This document shows, piece by piece, positions 34,501 through 46,365 of a stretch of 64,000 nucleotides of DNA. The notes below the pieces were generated by a model that saw only the letters and a list, made by a program, of their open reading frames with translations, did no database searches and was not told the origin of the DNA. Source of the DNA: Eonycteris spelaea (lineage: Eukaryota > Chordata > Mammalia > Chiroptera > Pteropodidae); NCBI GenBank assembly GCA_003508835.1, contig PUFA01000072.1, forward strand, positions 4,438,501 through 4,502,500. The letters run 5' to 3'. Both the position numbers and the translations under genes were made by a program. Numbering within the stretch: position 1 is the stretch's first letter; the number at the start of each line of letters is the position of its first letter.

Positions 34501-35854
34501 CAGTCACCTTTCTGGAAAAGCTGTGTATTTTCCTGTGTTCATTGATGTGGACTTTTGCTGAACAATCCGAGGTTATAAAGTTAAGAGCCCTGTGCTAAAA
34601 TTAAGTCTAGAACATATCACACGAAGAGAAATTCTGGATGTGAAAGTGAAATGAGGTTGCAACAGGAGGGCAGCGAAGTTGCTGAACTGTTTTCCCAGGC
34701 GTTGTGCGAGGAGCCCAGCAACCACAAGTAGACTCATGTTCTGGTTACACGGCCAGATGCAGAGAGAGTGTCATTTGGTGCAAAGCCTAGTTTGTTTGTT
34801 TATTTTGGGGGCATTGGAGAACGGAGCAGTTTCCTGGAGAGAAGATACTGCCTGTCCCTTAGTCAGAGACGGGAGTTCGTCCTTCACAGAAATTGCCCTA
34901 GGGGTGGTTGCCGGGATGCATTTGGTTTTGTGTATTTATTTTGTTTTTTTTTTTTTGAATGTTAAGGTTTCTGGCATATAGCCAGATTTAAGAGTCTCAG
35001 TGACCTTGAGTGTTTAGTCTAGTGTGGGACTGGCGAATCCTCCTGTAGGAAGGGAGAAGCATCAGGTAGAGATTACCATCAGGATGAGGCGATCAAGGAA
35101 TCCGTTGTTGGACTGAGAGCCTCTTTCTTTGCTATTAGAGGGGGCCATCAGCACACACAACGCATGTGTTACTAAGACACAGCATTTTGCAAACAGGAGC
35201 CACAGTCACAACTTTGTCACTTGACTGCTGACCTCCTGCTAAAGTAATTTATGTCAGGTAGAGAACAGGCTTATCAGTTCCACCAGAACCCCCTTAGGGC
35301 AGGGGTGTCAGCTTGCAAACACACTATAGAGCTGTCCTACTGTAGGAAACTTTGTGAGGTTCTCTATAAAGCTGGTGTAGTGCCCCTCTCAAACGCCAGA
35401 GTACCATTTAATGAGAAAATGAGCTAGTTTATTGATGGAATGTTTTCCATTTTAACATCAGGGCATCTGAAGTCCGGAAAAGTGAAAATATCTTGGGCCA
35501 AGTAGTTTTATGGAGATATGGCTTTATGATTTAGTCTGGAGCTCCTGGTAGACCTAGCTCACGTCAGAATGGTTCCTGGTAAAATAAACAGCTTTCTAAC
35601 CTGCATTTGTTATCTGGAGCAGACTGGACATGGGAGTAGAAAGTCTGTAACAGGGAATTTATTCCAGGCCTTTTCCCTTGGATCCCTGACACAGTTCAGC
35701 AATAATCCTTCTACAAGCTAGTGGACATAGACTTCTGATAAAGAATAATTACCGTTGAAGAATAAATATAATCACATGGGGAAGCCGACTGTTCACATCT
35801 GTAAAAGCTTTATGTGTCTGGACAAGGCCCTTGAAATGGTGGAAGAAATATTTG

Positions 35855-35965
35855 CCCCACGCAGTTGTCATGATCCTTACATTAAGAATTTATGTGGAAA
35901 GCCGAGCACTGTGCCTTGCTTATAATAAATTCTCAATAAATATTAGTTGCTTTTACTATTCTCAT
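35855..35965 (+). mobile_element. MIR SINE 3' end
   Basis: The block gagcactgtgccttgcttat followed by ctcaataaatattagttgc is the 3' end of sense MIR. Confidence 0.6.
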
Positions 35966-36094
35966 GAGCAGCTACTTGTTAATAGGAGAGCAGCTGCCAA
36001 AAATAGCAGTGTAGCTGACCTGGCGACTCCCAGCACTCATTCATCCAGTGTGTGTTTATCCAGCAGCCCTGTGTGCATTGCTTAGCTCCGTTAA

Positions 36095-36195
36095 TTCCAC
36101 CAGGGTAGATATTAGTATTCCCGTTTTAAGAATGAGGCTGAGATTAATAACTTCCCAGGGTTTTACAGCTAATGAGTGCTATGGCTCGGTCCCTT
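36095..36195 (-). mobile_element. MIR SINE fragment, antisense
   Basis: Contains tattagtattcccgttttaa, gaatgaggctgagattaa and ttacagctaatgagtgctat. Confidence 0.55.
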
Positions 36196-37854
36196 CCCAT
36201 GAGGCCTCTTTTTTTTACAGGGTCATGTTGAGTTATTTTCCAGCTTAATCATAGATCGTTTTGATGGGTACTTTGAATTCATGAGATTGTATATGGAGAT
36301 GAGTGGCCACTCGCTCAGCGCTTCACGCCTCATTCCAAAATTAAAGACTTGTGAGAACTGCTGTCAGTAACATTCCATTAAAATCAATCTGATAAAAACT
36401 TGCAACTTAGAGAAAACCTTGGAAAAGTAGTATATCCAGGGATCATTGTATATATCATCTTCTTGTGTTTTTGGTTAGCCATTAAAACCAGTTTGGGGAA
36501 ATTGTATGAGACATCATGAAATACACTGAAATTGATACTTTTCACTCACATTTCTGATCATAAAGGTAGGTGGATCATTCTACGGGTACAATAGGGGATT
36601 TATATACTTTTTTGTGCTCAGTCTTGGAGATGAACTGATTTACATGTTTCAGGGTGATCGCCTAGAACGGTTTCCAGATTTAGGACCTAGAGAACTTCAC
36701 TGCCTTTGAGATCGTGAGTTATGGCGCCACCTGAAGCAATGCTGGTTAATAATGTTGGTGATGGTGGTTCATTCGGGAGGAAGAGCCGAGGGCCTACGTC
36801 GTTCAAAAGACTGTAGCATTTTCCCTGAAACGTTCCGTGAGGACCTGCAATAGTAATGAAATATGAGTACACCTGTATAAAGAAAACTTTTCCAAATGAG
36901 GTTTTGCTTTGTAAATGAGGATTCTCTTTTCAGAAAATCTCACATTTAAATTTTGTGATTTTTTTCCGAAGGTCTTTCTTAGTCTTTGTTTTTGAATTGA
37001 CTGTTTGTTATGAACCTCTAACCAGAAGTTAGAGGTGCACTAAACCGGCAGAGTATGTGACAGGACAAAAGGCAAAGGCCACTATGGTTTTTTGCCAGGC
37101 TGTGGTTTGCAAAACATGACTCTCAAAAACGTCCAGCCTCCCTGGAGAGAAAAGTGACGAGATATTACAGGAATAACCATGGTGCAGAGGATTATACTCA
37201 GTTGTTTTTTTTTTTCCAGGCTGGAGGGTTTGGGTTTCAAAGTGCAGAATCCTGTCATATTTTTTGAGATTGCTTTGGCTGTGATTTCTTTACCTTCTTG
37301 TGTCTTGTTGGCCGAGGACATGAGGAATATCCGAATGTGCCACAGGCTGGGGACAGGGCTCCATTTCTGTGATTTTTCTTCTGAGGTGACAGTACGTTAG
37401 AAAGAAGTGGAGGGAGGCCGGCATCTCTTCCTTCTTTGTTCCGGGGAAGAACATTCGCCGAGGAGCAGGGTGGACCTGCCTCCCAATGCTCATTCCTCCT
37501 TTCGCAGCTAATGTCTCAATGTTGCTTGTTTTGCCTTTTTTTTTTTTTTTTAATGGTCAAGTTTAAGGCTTTCTCGATGTTCCCTGAATCCAGGGAATAG
37601 CATACTCTTGAGTTTCAGTCACCAGTCGTAGTGCAGGACCATAGGATGCTCTGGCAGGCTGGTGGCAGAAGGAGTCGAGAAGGAAGGTGAGTGAACATGG
37701 GTGGCGGAGAAAAAAAAAAAGAGAAAGAAAAAGGTAAGAAACACATTTGTTAGAGAGAGCGGCAACTCGAGTACGACAAGAAGGACACTGGATTGTTTTA
37801 ATAAATGTCGAAAGGGAATTCGTTCAAATTCATCGTCTATTTCTGAAAGCTCAG

Positions 37855-38288
37855 TGTATTAGTTTCTTGTAGGTGCTGTAACAAACAACCGCAAACGTGG
37901 TGGCTTAAAACAGATTTTTGGAGGCCAGAAGTCCGAAATCAAGTTAGCCCCCCTGCAGACGCTCTGGGAGACCATTCACCCCTTGCCTCTTCTGGCCTCT
38001 GGGAGCTGCTGGCGTTCCGTGGCGTTTCTCAGATTGCGACTCCATCACTCCCGTCTCTGCCTCCTTCTGTACGTGTCCTTCTCTGCGTGAATCTAGTCAT
38101 CCCTTATCCCTCTGCCATAATGATGCTTGTCATGGCATGTAGGGCCAAACTGAATAATCCAGTATAATCTCCTCATCTCAGAATCCTTAATTTAATCACA
38201 TCTGTAAAACATTTGGCCGTGACAGCGTCCACAGGTCCGAAGGGTTGGGATGTAGGCCTGTCTTTGGGAGCCATCGTCAGCCTACTTA
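37855..38288 (+). mobile_element. MaLR-type LTR (MLT1-like)
   Basis: Begins tgtattagtttcttgtagg, contains gtggcttaaaac, ggccagaagtccgaaatcaa and gcctcttctggcctctggg, and ends near agcctactta. The flanks ctcag and ctcaa match at 4 of 5 bases, as expected for an old LTR duplication. No internal retroviral sequence is attached, so it is a solo LTR. Confidence 0.7.
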
Positions 38289-38759
38289 CTCAAATATAAA
38301 TAGCTATAGCCTTCTTCTACCGAACTGAACCCCAAACTAACATAATTTCTTAAAATAAAAAGCTAGAAAGTTCTTTTAAAGTCAGGATCAAGTGAAGATG
38401 TCTGCGATGCCCATGAATATTTAATAATTTTTAGATGTGGCAGCCAACAAACTCGCACAAGAGCACTATGTAAGAAGTATAAGTATTTAAAAGGTGTGTA
38501 AAATTAATGGAGAAACAAATGGACAGTTTAACAGTGCTAACTGAGAAAACTAGCCATTTGGGGAAGAGGAAAGAATGTTTCCGCCTTATAAAAATGCAGT
38601 GGCCATAAAGGAATGTAAAATTTTTTAATTTTATAAAATCAAAAACGGAAACAAACCTCATGTGTGAACACACTCGTTCACGTGTGTGCGCGTATATGTG
38701 TTATAATTACAAAAGCGGCAATGCCTTCTCTTAACAATAAAACAACAGTAACAATAACC

Positions 38760-39650
38760 TAATGTAAAAATGGCTTGAACAAGCAGTTTATAGAAAAGTA
38801 AATACGGACGTCAGTAGACATATAAAAATGTTCAGCTTCATTAAATATGTTTAAATGTCATTAAAAGCACTGTTATCTTGTATACTTATCAGATTGACTA
38901 AGCTGAAAAAGTATGTTGAATACCACGTGTTGTTGAAGGATTGATTATTCCCTTTATTCAGTTATGCCTTTTTCTACTAAGAGTTTAGGATAGCTTACGA
39001 GGATACATAAAATTCAGCAATTGAACAGAAACCACAAGCAAGTGAGACCACCTGTGAAGTGGCTGTACCAAACAAAAAAGCCAAGTTTGGATCTGATGAA
39101 GCTCTAACTAACAGAAGACTATGTGAATCAGTGACAAGGGACAGAATCAGCAGGATCCATTGGGAAAATTTATAGGACAAATGACCAGGTTTCTTCAACA
39201 AAACAATTGCTTGGGCGTGGAGAGTGGGTAGGGGGACAATAAGAAAGGGAGGGAGTGCATATAGATTGAGAAAGACCTGAGAAACTGTATCAACCAATCA
39301 TAAAACTTGGAGCTAATTTTGATCTTGATCCAAACATACTATAATATAAAAATATGTGAGACATTTGAGACAATTAGAATTTCTAACACCGAGTTCAGTT
39401 AAAAACTTATTTAAATGTGATAATGGTATTGTGGTTATTTTCTTTTTAATAGTCGATTTCTTTTAGAGCAATTTATTAAGATATTTCTGAATGAAATGAG
39501 GCTATGTCGGAGAAAGTGGGTGGGGTATGGATGAAGCACAACTGGCCATGAGTCGCTATTCGTTGAAGCTAGGGAATGGGTACATAGGATTTCACTACAA
39601 CCGTTTCGTTTACTTTCTCACATACTTAGACAAATGTTATTAAAAGGGTA
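38760..39650 (+). mobile_element. L1M/HAL1-type fragment, sense, including 3' UTR
   Basis: The 5' part (gttcagcttcattaaatatg, atcagattgactaagctg, taccacgtgttgttgaagga) and the 3' UTR (ggatccattgggaaaattta, gtgataatggtattgtggtta, aagtgggtggggtatggatg, actggccatgagtcg) are in the order found in old L1 elements. It is heavily mutated. Confidence 0.65.
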
Positions 39651-40224
39651 AGTAAGAAGAAACCACAAAACGATGACTTAGAAATTAATATGAATATGCA
39701 TCCCAGTTTGATCCTAAGTTTCAGCCATGAACCCAAGGATGGAAACACATAAACATTCATGTATCATCGATAGGCAGAGATTGGATCAATTTTATAGGAA
39801 ACACCAATTCTTCTTATTGATAACACACATTTTTCCCCCCTAAGATTCTTTATGAAAGGTAATGAAAAGCATCCTTACAGAGATGAATGTCAGAGGCCTC
39901 TTTTTAAGGCGTAGCTGAACATGAAACAGTGGAATCGTGACACAGTGCTGCTCAGGGAAGGACGTTGGATGAAGCTGGGAGAAAGGCAGAACAGGCACTG
40001 TACTCCTAGCAGCCTGAGGAGGGAGGTCGATGAGGAACTTTTTTGGTATTTTCTTGCAGTCTTCAAGCAGCTGGTTGAATCAAAGTTTGTAGTTTGCCTT
40101 GATTAGAAAGGAGATGATCACAGTCCAATTAAAACTGTGACCTTAGACCAGAGGGAAAAAAAAGAATCTCCTTCTCTTAAGAAAAAACTTCAACCGTCTT
40201 ACTCACTGTCTCTCTTTTTAACTT

Positions 40225-40425
40225 TTAAAAGAGTTTTCTGTGATTCAGCGGCTTATCTTATTTCATCTTTCTCTATTCTGCCACCCCACCAGATCACTTT
40301 GAAGCAAATCCTAGAATCATATTATTTCGTTTGGAGACATTTCAGTATTTACCTCTAAAATACGAGTGCTATTTTTAAACCTAACCAAAACTCAGTGGGC
40401 ATTTTGAAAAGATCAAACACATCAC
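40225..40425 (-). mobile_element. L1M 3' UTR fragment, antisense
   Basis: Text such as gaagcaaatcctagaatcat and ggagacatttcagtatttacctc is the reverse complement of the L1 3' UTR type also present in sense orientation at 39190-39650. Confidence 0.5.
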
Positions 40426-41190
40426 TGAATTTCTTCGCCGCCTATCACCATGTTTTTACTTTTAGGTGGTATTTTAACACCCTCGTGACTCCATTTCCTT
40501 TCGATAGAGGCTCATGAATGAACAGCACATGAATGACGAAGGAGATGAGCCCTGAGCACGGGGATTCCCCACCCAACCGCTGCCCACCTCCTGCCTCTGC
40601 TCCACACTCAGACCACAACTCCAGGGCAATGGCTGTGATTTGCGTTTACGTTCTCTCAAGAGCACATAGTCAGCATCAAATTGCTAACATGACAAAACAA
40701 ACTTAAGCTCTACCAGGTCTAAAAAAAAATAGCTTCACTCACGTGGGGCTGTCAGCAAACCCTCAAGGGCTTTCATTTGTTGGGAGGGATTCCTTCCCCA
40801 AAAGTTGATGGTGCTGCTCTGCACATGCTGGCTTGTTCTCCTTTGATTCATCCGGCGATTCCTTGCGTCCTTCATTGATTCTGCACAGGCATCTCACTGT
40901 CTTAGTGTTCTTGCCTAGGCTCTCCCACCTCCCCGCCCCCATTCACATGTTCTTCTTGTTTACCTGCCTATCTCATTAATTTTCTACTTCTCTGTTTGTG
41001 GTGCCCAGATCTAACCCCGCCACCCACCAGGCTAGGCTCACCTTTGCCTGCCTGACATCTGCCAGTCCCTCCAGCATTGTATACTGAGCACATCTGGATT
41101 AGAACTCCTTAGCGGCCTTCACCCACCATCACCCCAAACAGCCCAACTTTCCTTTTTCACTTAATGTCATTTGGTATGGAAAAGCCAGAT

Positions 41191-41225
<35 letters not shown>

Positions 41226-41268
41226 TTACTACTACTACTACTATTAACTACTATTACTATTACTACTT
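41191..41268. repeat. (TAC)n trinucleotide repeat
   Basis: A 78-bp tract of TAC units, pure at first and then interrupted by TTT and ATT variants. Its translation is low-complexity threonine or tyrosine and is not a gene. Confidence 0.92.
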
Positions 41269-41444
41269 AATGTGGCTACCACTAATTAGCTACTACTACA
41301 CTTCTGATCTTCTATACCTCTTATCCAGTAAATTACCAGAGCCTGTTGATTTAGCTTCTGCAGAGTTTAAACAGCTTATTTATTAGCCAGATTGCCATAG
41401 TCTCCGCCTCTTATTTCTTGGGTCTAATGCTTACTCTGTACGTG

Positions 41445-41610
41445 GACAAAACATGGAGTATGGCTTTAAAGAGACTGCATTCTAGTGGAAGAGAAGGGTG
41501 ATGAGACAGGTTCAGTCGATGTAGGAAGACATTAACTATACAGTGTCGAGTCGAGTGTTGAAGTTGACCAATGGAGACAGGTGATAAGAACAGGCCAGGT
41601 AAAACACAAA
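41445..41610 (-). mobile_element. Ancient LINE-like fragment, antisense
   Basis: The block ctgcattctagtggaagaga followed by gataagaacaggccagg resembles part of the antisense family seen at 16440-16500. Confidence 0.35.
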
Positions 41611-41999
41611 CAAAGAGCTGGAAGCTTAAAACACCAAGGGATATATATGTGGGATTGTGTGTGTGGTTGTGTGCACGTGCGTGCCACAGTTTCAAAACTA
41701 AATGAATATTGTTACTTTTTTTTAAAAACAGATGACATGGCATGACACTCTCCTCAAAAACAGAGATGACTTCTCTTAAATCTGAAATTTAAAAATTATT
41801 ACTTACAGCTTTTCAATCTCTGGCTCTAACCTGCTCTTCCATCCTTCTCTCTTCGACTGTCCTTCACTTTGTCCAAAGTAGACAACTCATAGCTCCCTGA
41901 AGAGGCCACAATGCCTCCTCACCACCGGTGGAGGTTCGTCTTTATTCTACTCGGACTCTCATGCTGCCTTCCCAAATCCTGATTGTTAAAATCCTACCC

Positions 42000-42200
42000 G
42001 TTCTTTTTAAAAAATCTTTTTATTTTGTAAACATATAGATATATAAAAAGAAGACGAAGTAGTATAATGAACCCTCATGTGCTCTCAAATCCTACCAATT
42101 ATCAACGGATCACCTAAATACCACGTTCTCTGTCAGACTGTTTTTTGCTCTTTTCCCTTGGCTGATTCCTCTCTCCTGCTTCGATTCTGTGTACTGACGG
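42000..42200 (-). mobile_element. L1-like fragment, antisense
   Basis: The block tttttattttgtaaacata followed by gtataatgaaccctcatg and ccaattatcaac is typical of antisense L1M 3' sequence. Confidence 0.45.
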
Positions 42201-42564
42201 TGTGATACTTGTCTACCACACATACTCTCTGATATTATAGTAACTGGTTTTTCTTATCCCCTGACTCTTGCAAAGTAGAACTGTAGCTTAATGAACTTTT
42301 TATTCTTTGCAGTGTCTATTTTGATGAATTATTGACAGTTTCAGCTCAAAAATAGATAGCCCAGTGCGGTGCTTAAGTTGGAATTTCTTACTAGCCAGAA
42401 AGAACTGGTTGGTGGTGGGGGAATGACAGGAACTTAGCAGAGGTGACCTTGTCACCGTAAAGAGAGAAATAGTGGAAAAAGGAAACACTTAACTTAGACA
42501 TACGCTTGACCCTGGAGTTCTTGACTCTGGCTGGGATCTTAAAGCACTCGTGGAGTTTTTTTAA

Positions 42565-43320
42565 AAGTATGTGGTCCAGCCACTTTGGAAGACAGTTTGG
42601 CAGTTTCTTACAAAACTAACACTCTTACCATATAATCTAGCAATTGCACTCCTTAGTAGTTGCCCAAAGGAGTTGAAAACTTATGTGCATGCAAAAACCT
42701 GCACACAGATTTTTTTATAACTGCATTGTTTATAATTTGCAAAACTTGGAAGCAAATAAGATGCCCTTCAGTAGGGGCATGGATTCATGAACTCTGGTCC
42801 ATCCAGACAACGGAATGTTATTCAGCACTAAAAAGAAGTGAACTATCCAGCCATGAAAAGACATGGAGGAAGCTTAAATATAAAGAAGCCAGTCGGACGA
42901 GGTTACATTCTGTATGCTTCCAACTATATGACATTCTGGAAAAGGCAAAATTATGGAAACAGTAAAAGATCAGTGGTTACCGGGAGTTGGAGGACTGAAT
43001 AGGTAGAGAAGATGATTTTTAGGACAGTGAAAATACTCTCTTATCATATTATAATGATGGATACAGTCATATCATTATACATTTGTCCAAACCCATGGAA
43101 TGTACAAGATCAAGAGTGAGCCCCAATGTAAACTATAGACTTTAGGTGATAATGATGTGTCTATGTACATTTGTCTCTTGTAACAAATGTACCATTCTAG
43201 TGGGGGATGTTGATCGCAGGGAGGCTGTGCCTGTGTCGGGGCAGGGGCCATATGGGAAATCTCTGTACTGTCTCTTCAGTTTTGCTGTGAACCTAAAACC
43301 ACTCTTTAAAAAAGGCCTTT
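42565..43320 (+). mobile_element. L1M ORF2 3' end and 3' UTR, sense
   Basis: Sense blocks include ccagccactttggaagacag, atataatctagcaattgcac, ggaatgttattcagcacta and ggttaccgggagttgg, in the usual order for the end of L1 ORF2 and the start of the 3' UTR. Frame is broken repeatedly. Confidence 0.75.
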
Positions 43321-43581
43321 ATTTAAAAAATATATGTATTCTGAGGCCTCACTCCCAGACACCCTGAGTCTGTAGAGCTAAAATAGTTCTATACTCAGTG
43401 GGAATCAAGAGAATATGATTCAAGCTTGATGAGATATTTAAAAATGTAAATTTAACACAGGAAGGGTAGAACAGAGGATGGCATCTGAAGAAATAAGCTG
43501 TCCACACAGGGGACATTCCGCTTCTTGCATATGTCCCAAATATAAGCACAAATATGAAAGGGAGAAAAGCTTGTATTTATT

Positions 43582-43659
43582 GAGCATCTATTATAGAGAT
43601 ATACCTATATATAGATAGATAGATAGATATACCGATATATATATCTATAATAGATGCTC
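43582..43659. repeat. Inverted repeat (palindrome) in MIR
   Basis: The left arm gagcatctattataga (43582-43597) is the exact reverse complement of the right arm tctataatagatgctc (43644-43659). The AT-rich interior pairs further, so the whole 78 bp can form a cruciform or hairpin. Confidence 0.9.
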
Positions 43660-43700
43660 TCTCTCTGTAGGGGTGTGTGTGTGTATACACATATATATAT
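43597..43700. repeat. (TA)n/(ATAG)n/(TG)n compound microsatellite
   Basis: Blocks of tatata, five atag units and a gtgtgtgtg run inside an antisense MIR. Confidence 0.85.
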
Positions 43701-45208
43701 ATGCCAGCCCCTGCAAGACTTCTTAACATGTATTGTGCCAACTGCATCTCTCAGTGACCTAAGTCTCATCTCCAGTTTGTAGGTATAGAAACTGAGGGGT
43801 AAGAAAGATGCTCAAGGTCACAGGGTTAAGTGGCACAACTATGATTTTAAATGAAGTCTACTGATGCTTAAATATGGACTATTTATACTCTCTTCTGTTT
43901 TTTATTGAAACATTTGAAGACCTCAATACGAATGTTCAGAACAGTCCAGAAAAAAAACACACGTGTCCAGTCAGCAAGTATTTGCGATATGTAAATACTG
44001 CCGCGATGGAATTTATATGGGGCCGATAGATAATGAGAAATAAATGCAAAAATAAATACATGAATGTAAAAATAAAGTAATTCGAGACTGTGAGAAAACA
44101 TAGCAGGAATATAAATGGAAGACGGTCATGGAGATCGACTTTAGAGCGGACATTTTAAACTAAAATGCGAGAAATTCAGTGAAGTTGCAGTGAGCTTATG
44201 TTGTGTGTGAGGTGAAAGCTGGGCCTTGGGATCCTGAAGGGGGGTTCGGGAAGGTCTGGGAAGGTTCTGTGGGGCACGTGGTGAGTGAGGGGAATTTGGG
44301 AGGTCGAGTTCCCGTCCCGAACAGGCCAGATCCCTTCAGGCAGAGGGAACACAGAGGCGAAGTCAAGACTCACCTGCTTCCTTGAACTCGAAATGCCTGT
44401 GTGTTTTCCAATGAGCTTCGCAACCTCCCTTCTCTAAATTTTATGGAACCCCGAGGAAGTGCGGCGCCCTGGTTGGGGTGGTGAGATCTGGTGGTCCAGG
44501 GAGGACGGGCGCATCTGTGGAGCCCGCTTCCTCCCTGCACCCCCTCCCTCGGGCCTGCTTCGTTAATGGCGGTGCAGCCCATCATTGCAATTTAATGATA
44601 TTTAATGACACTTCTCTGCCACTTTAGTGCCAGCCTCCCTCAGAACTTAAGCCTTAATGCAAGTCTTAAGAGAAGGCGGCCCAGGCCTCCAGGTTGCCAG
44701 TGACGTGGCTGGAAATTTCATTCACACTAGGAAACAGATTTTTAAAATGAATTCGGCACCGGAAGCAATGCCGTCCTTTTGTAAAGCTGTGTCAATAATC
44801 ATCAGCCCTCTTAATGATACCCCCCGCCCCAGTCCTCGGCCAGGCCGACGAACATTTGGGTGTCAGCATATCCTCACGATGCCACCTTCTGTTGACCCTG
44901 TGGGATTCTCTCGCTGTTTGGGTTGGCACTGGAGCTCGGTCTTGTTTTATGTAATAAGGCACATGAGAGAAGCCCTTTGTGCTTTGCCTCTCTGAGTGGG
45001 TGCTGAGCAAGAGGTCTTGTGTACCCCGTCATTTTCGGGATGGGCAAAGCTAGTGAACATTTCTGTGGCCTGGCAAATGTTTCCTAACTATTGGCAAGGT
45101 TTGTCTGTTTGTTTGTTTGTTATTTTCCAGTGCCATTTTGCCCCAGGGCTAGGATCACAGTGACCCGGCTTTGGTTTAGGATGAGTGTTGCAAATATATG
45201 TGTGTGTT

Positions 45209-45247
45209 ATGGGGCGGTGGTGGAGGGGAGGGTGGGGGGTGGGTGGG
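45209..45247. repeat. G-rich tract with quadruplex potential
   Basis: Several runs of three or more G (gggg, ggggaggg, gggggg, ggg, ggg) within 40 bp on the + strand. Confidence 0.6.
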
Positions 45248-45740
45248 AACTACAATGTTTTTAGAGAAAACAGGCGTGGGTGTGACATGGGCTGATGTAA
45301 TGTAGCCCTGCAGATGCCAAGGAGGGTTACCCTTTGCTGATTGTACCAATAAGAGGGCAAAGCTTGTTGAGATCTCCAGAAACATACGGAATTCTGCCTT
45401 TCTGAGAAGGCTCGTTGCTAGCATGTAACATAATATAGAGCCCATTTTCAGATATATTTTGAATTTTTTGCTTTAGAATATCAAGGGAAAAGGCCGTTTA
45501 ACATCGTTGGCCACGGCTTTATTATTCATATTGCTCCCTCTCATTAATTTTTTTATAACAGTATTAAATGTTAGCATCAAGGGCCTGGCAGCCCTGCTAG
45601 GGAGAACAGATTGCTTTGAAATCAACACAGCTGGAAACTGACCACATATTGTTTTTCTTTCTTTTAAGAAATGAAAGAGGCATTTATAGAAAGGCCAGAG
45701 AATGCTGTACTGTGCAGAGCTACTTTATAGGTTTATCCCT

Positions 45741-45840
45741 CCAAGTCTGGTTAATGATTAATGTCATGCCCTGGTGTCCAAATGGGCCCAGGTCCCTGCT
45801 CCCTTCCTGAAATCGCAATTCCCAGGGAACAATAAACTCC
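45741..45840. promoter_or_regulatory. Transcription-factor motif cluster (HNF1-like, STAT/BCL6-like, SOX/FOX-like)
   Basis: Within 100 bp of repeat-free sequence are gttaatgattaat (45750-45762, all but the last base of the HNF1 palindrome consensus), the perfect palindrome ttcccagggaa (45819-45829) and aacaataaac (45828-45837), which combines a SOX-like ACAAT with a FOX-like ATAAAC. Such density in a unique stretch of a long first intron is typical of enhancers, but this is motif reading only. Confidence 0.3.
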
Positions 45841-46304
45841 CGAGGTTTGCTACAACCCTCACTTGAGGGGGTGGAGTCTGTTCAGTGCTGTTTCTCTCCG
45901 CTCAAGTGTGGTCTTCGCAGCCAAGGATGCCTTCTGTGGGGTTTTCTCTGCTAGCCCTCCTTGCCGCCCTGAAAACCTCATCAGTCACTCCTGCTGGCTT
46001 CGCACTGGGCTGCGCTTCCCGCAGTGGGCACGTAAGTGAATTAGGGAATGTGTGTGTGTGATTTTCGTTTTACTTGATCCACTTTTAAAAATGAAGGCAG
46101 GGGCTTTTCTAACCGTGGAATTTAACTAAGGCCTGTGTCTCCTGGAACTGTTTTTTCTTGTTGCTGTCAGAGAGAATCAGGGGTCTTTTCTGTCACACCT
46201 CAAAGGCTTTATTGTTGTTTTGGGCATTTATTCCGTTAGTCTCTGTGCCCAAAGGTTTCTCTCTTTCTCTCGTTTTACTTTTTCTATGTATAGGCATGTT
46301 GGGA

Positions 46305-46365
46305 TGATTTGTGGTTACAGTGTAATAATCAATTGTCATTAATGAATTGCTAATAGATCATTCCT
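46305..46365. promoter_or_regulatory. RUNX and homeodomain motif cluster
   Basis: tgtggtt (46310-46316, the RUNX core) is followed by several ATTA/TAAT cores in aatcaattgtcattaatgaattgctaata. It is repeat-free. No experimental support. Confidence 0.25.

Larger units (their letters stand above)
33626..37854. other. Unassigned intron 1 sequence
   Basis: Apart from the T tracts near 34460 and the MIR pieces at 35855 and 36095, no element is recognised. Mostly unique AT-rich DNA. Confidence 0.5.
43566..43860 (-). mobile_element. MIR SINE, antisense, with microsatellite insertion
   Basis: Starts aaagcttgtatttattgagc and resumes near 43704 with gccagcccctgcaag, through ccagtttgtaggtatagaa and ctcaaggtcacagggttaag. 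The interval 43597-43700 consists of AT/ATAG/TG repeats, including the palindrome at 43582-43659. Confidence 0.65.

Noticed and set aside
41171..41386. Threonine/tyrosine-repeat protein
   Set aside because: Translation of the (TAC)n microsatellite.
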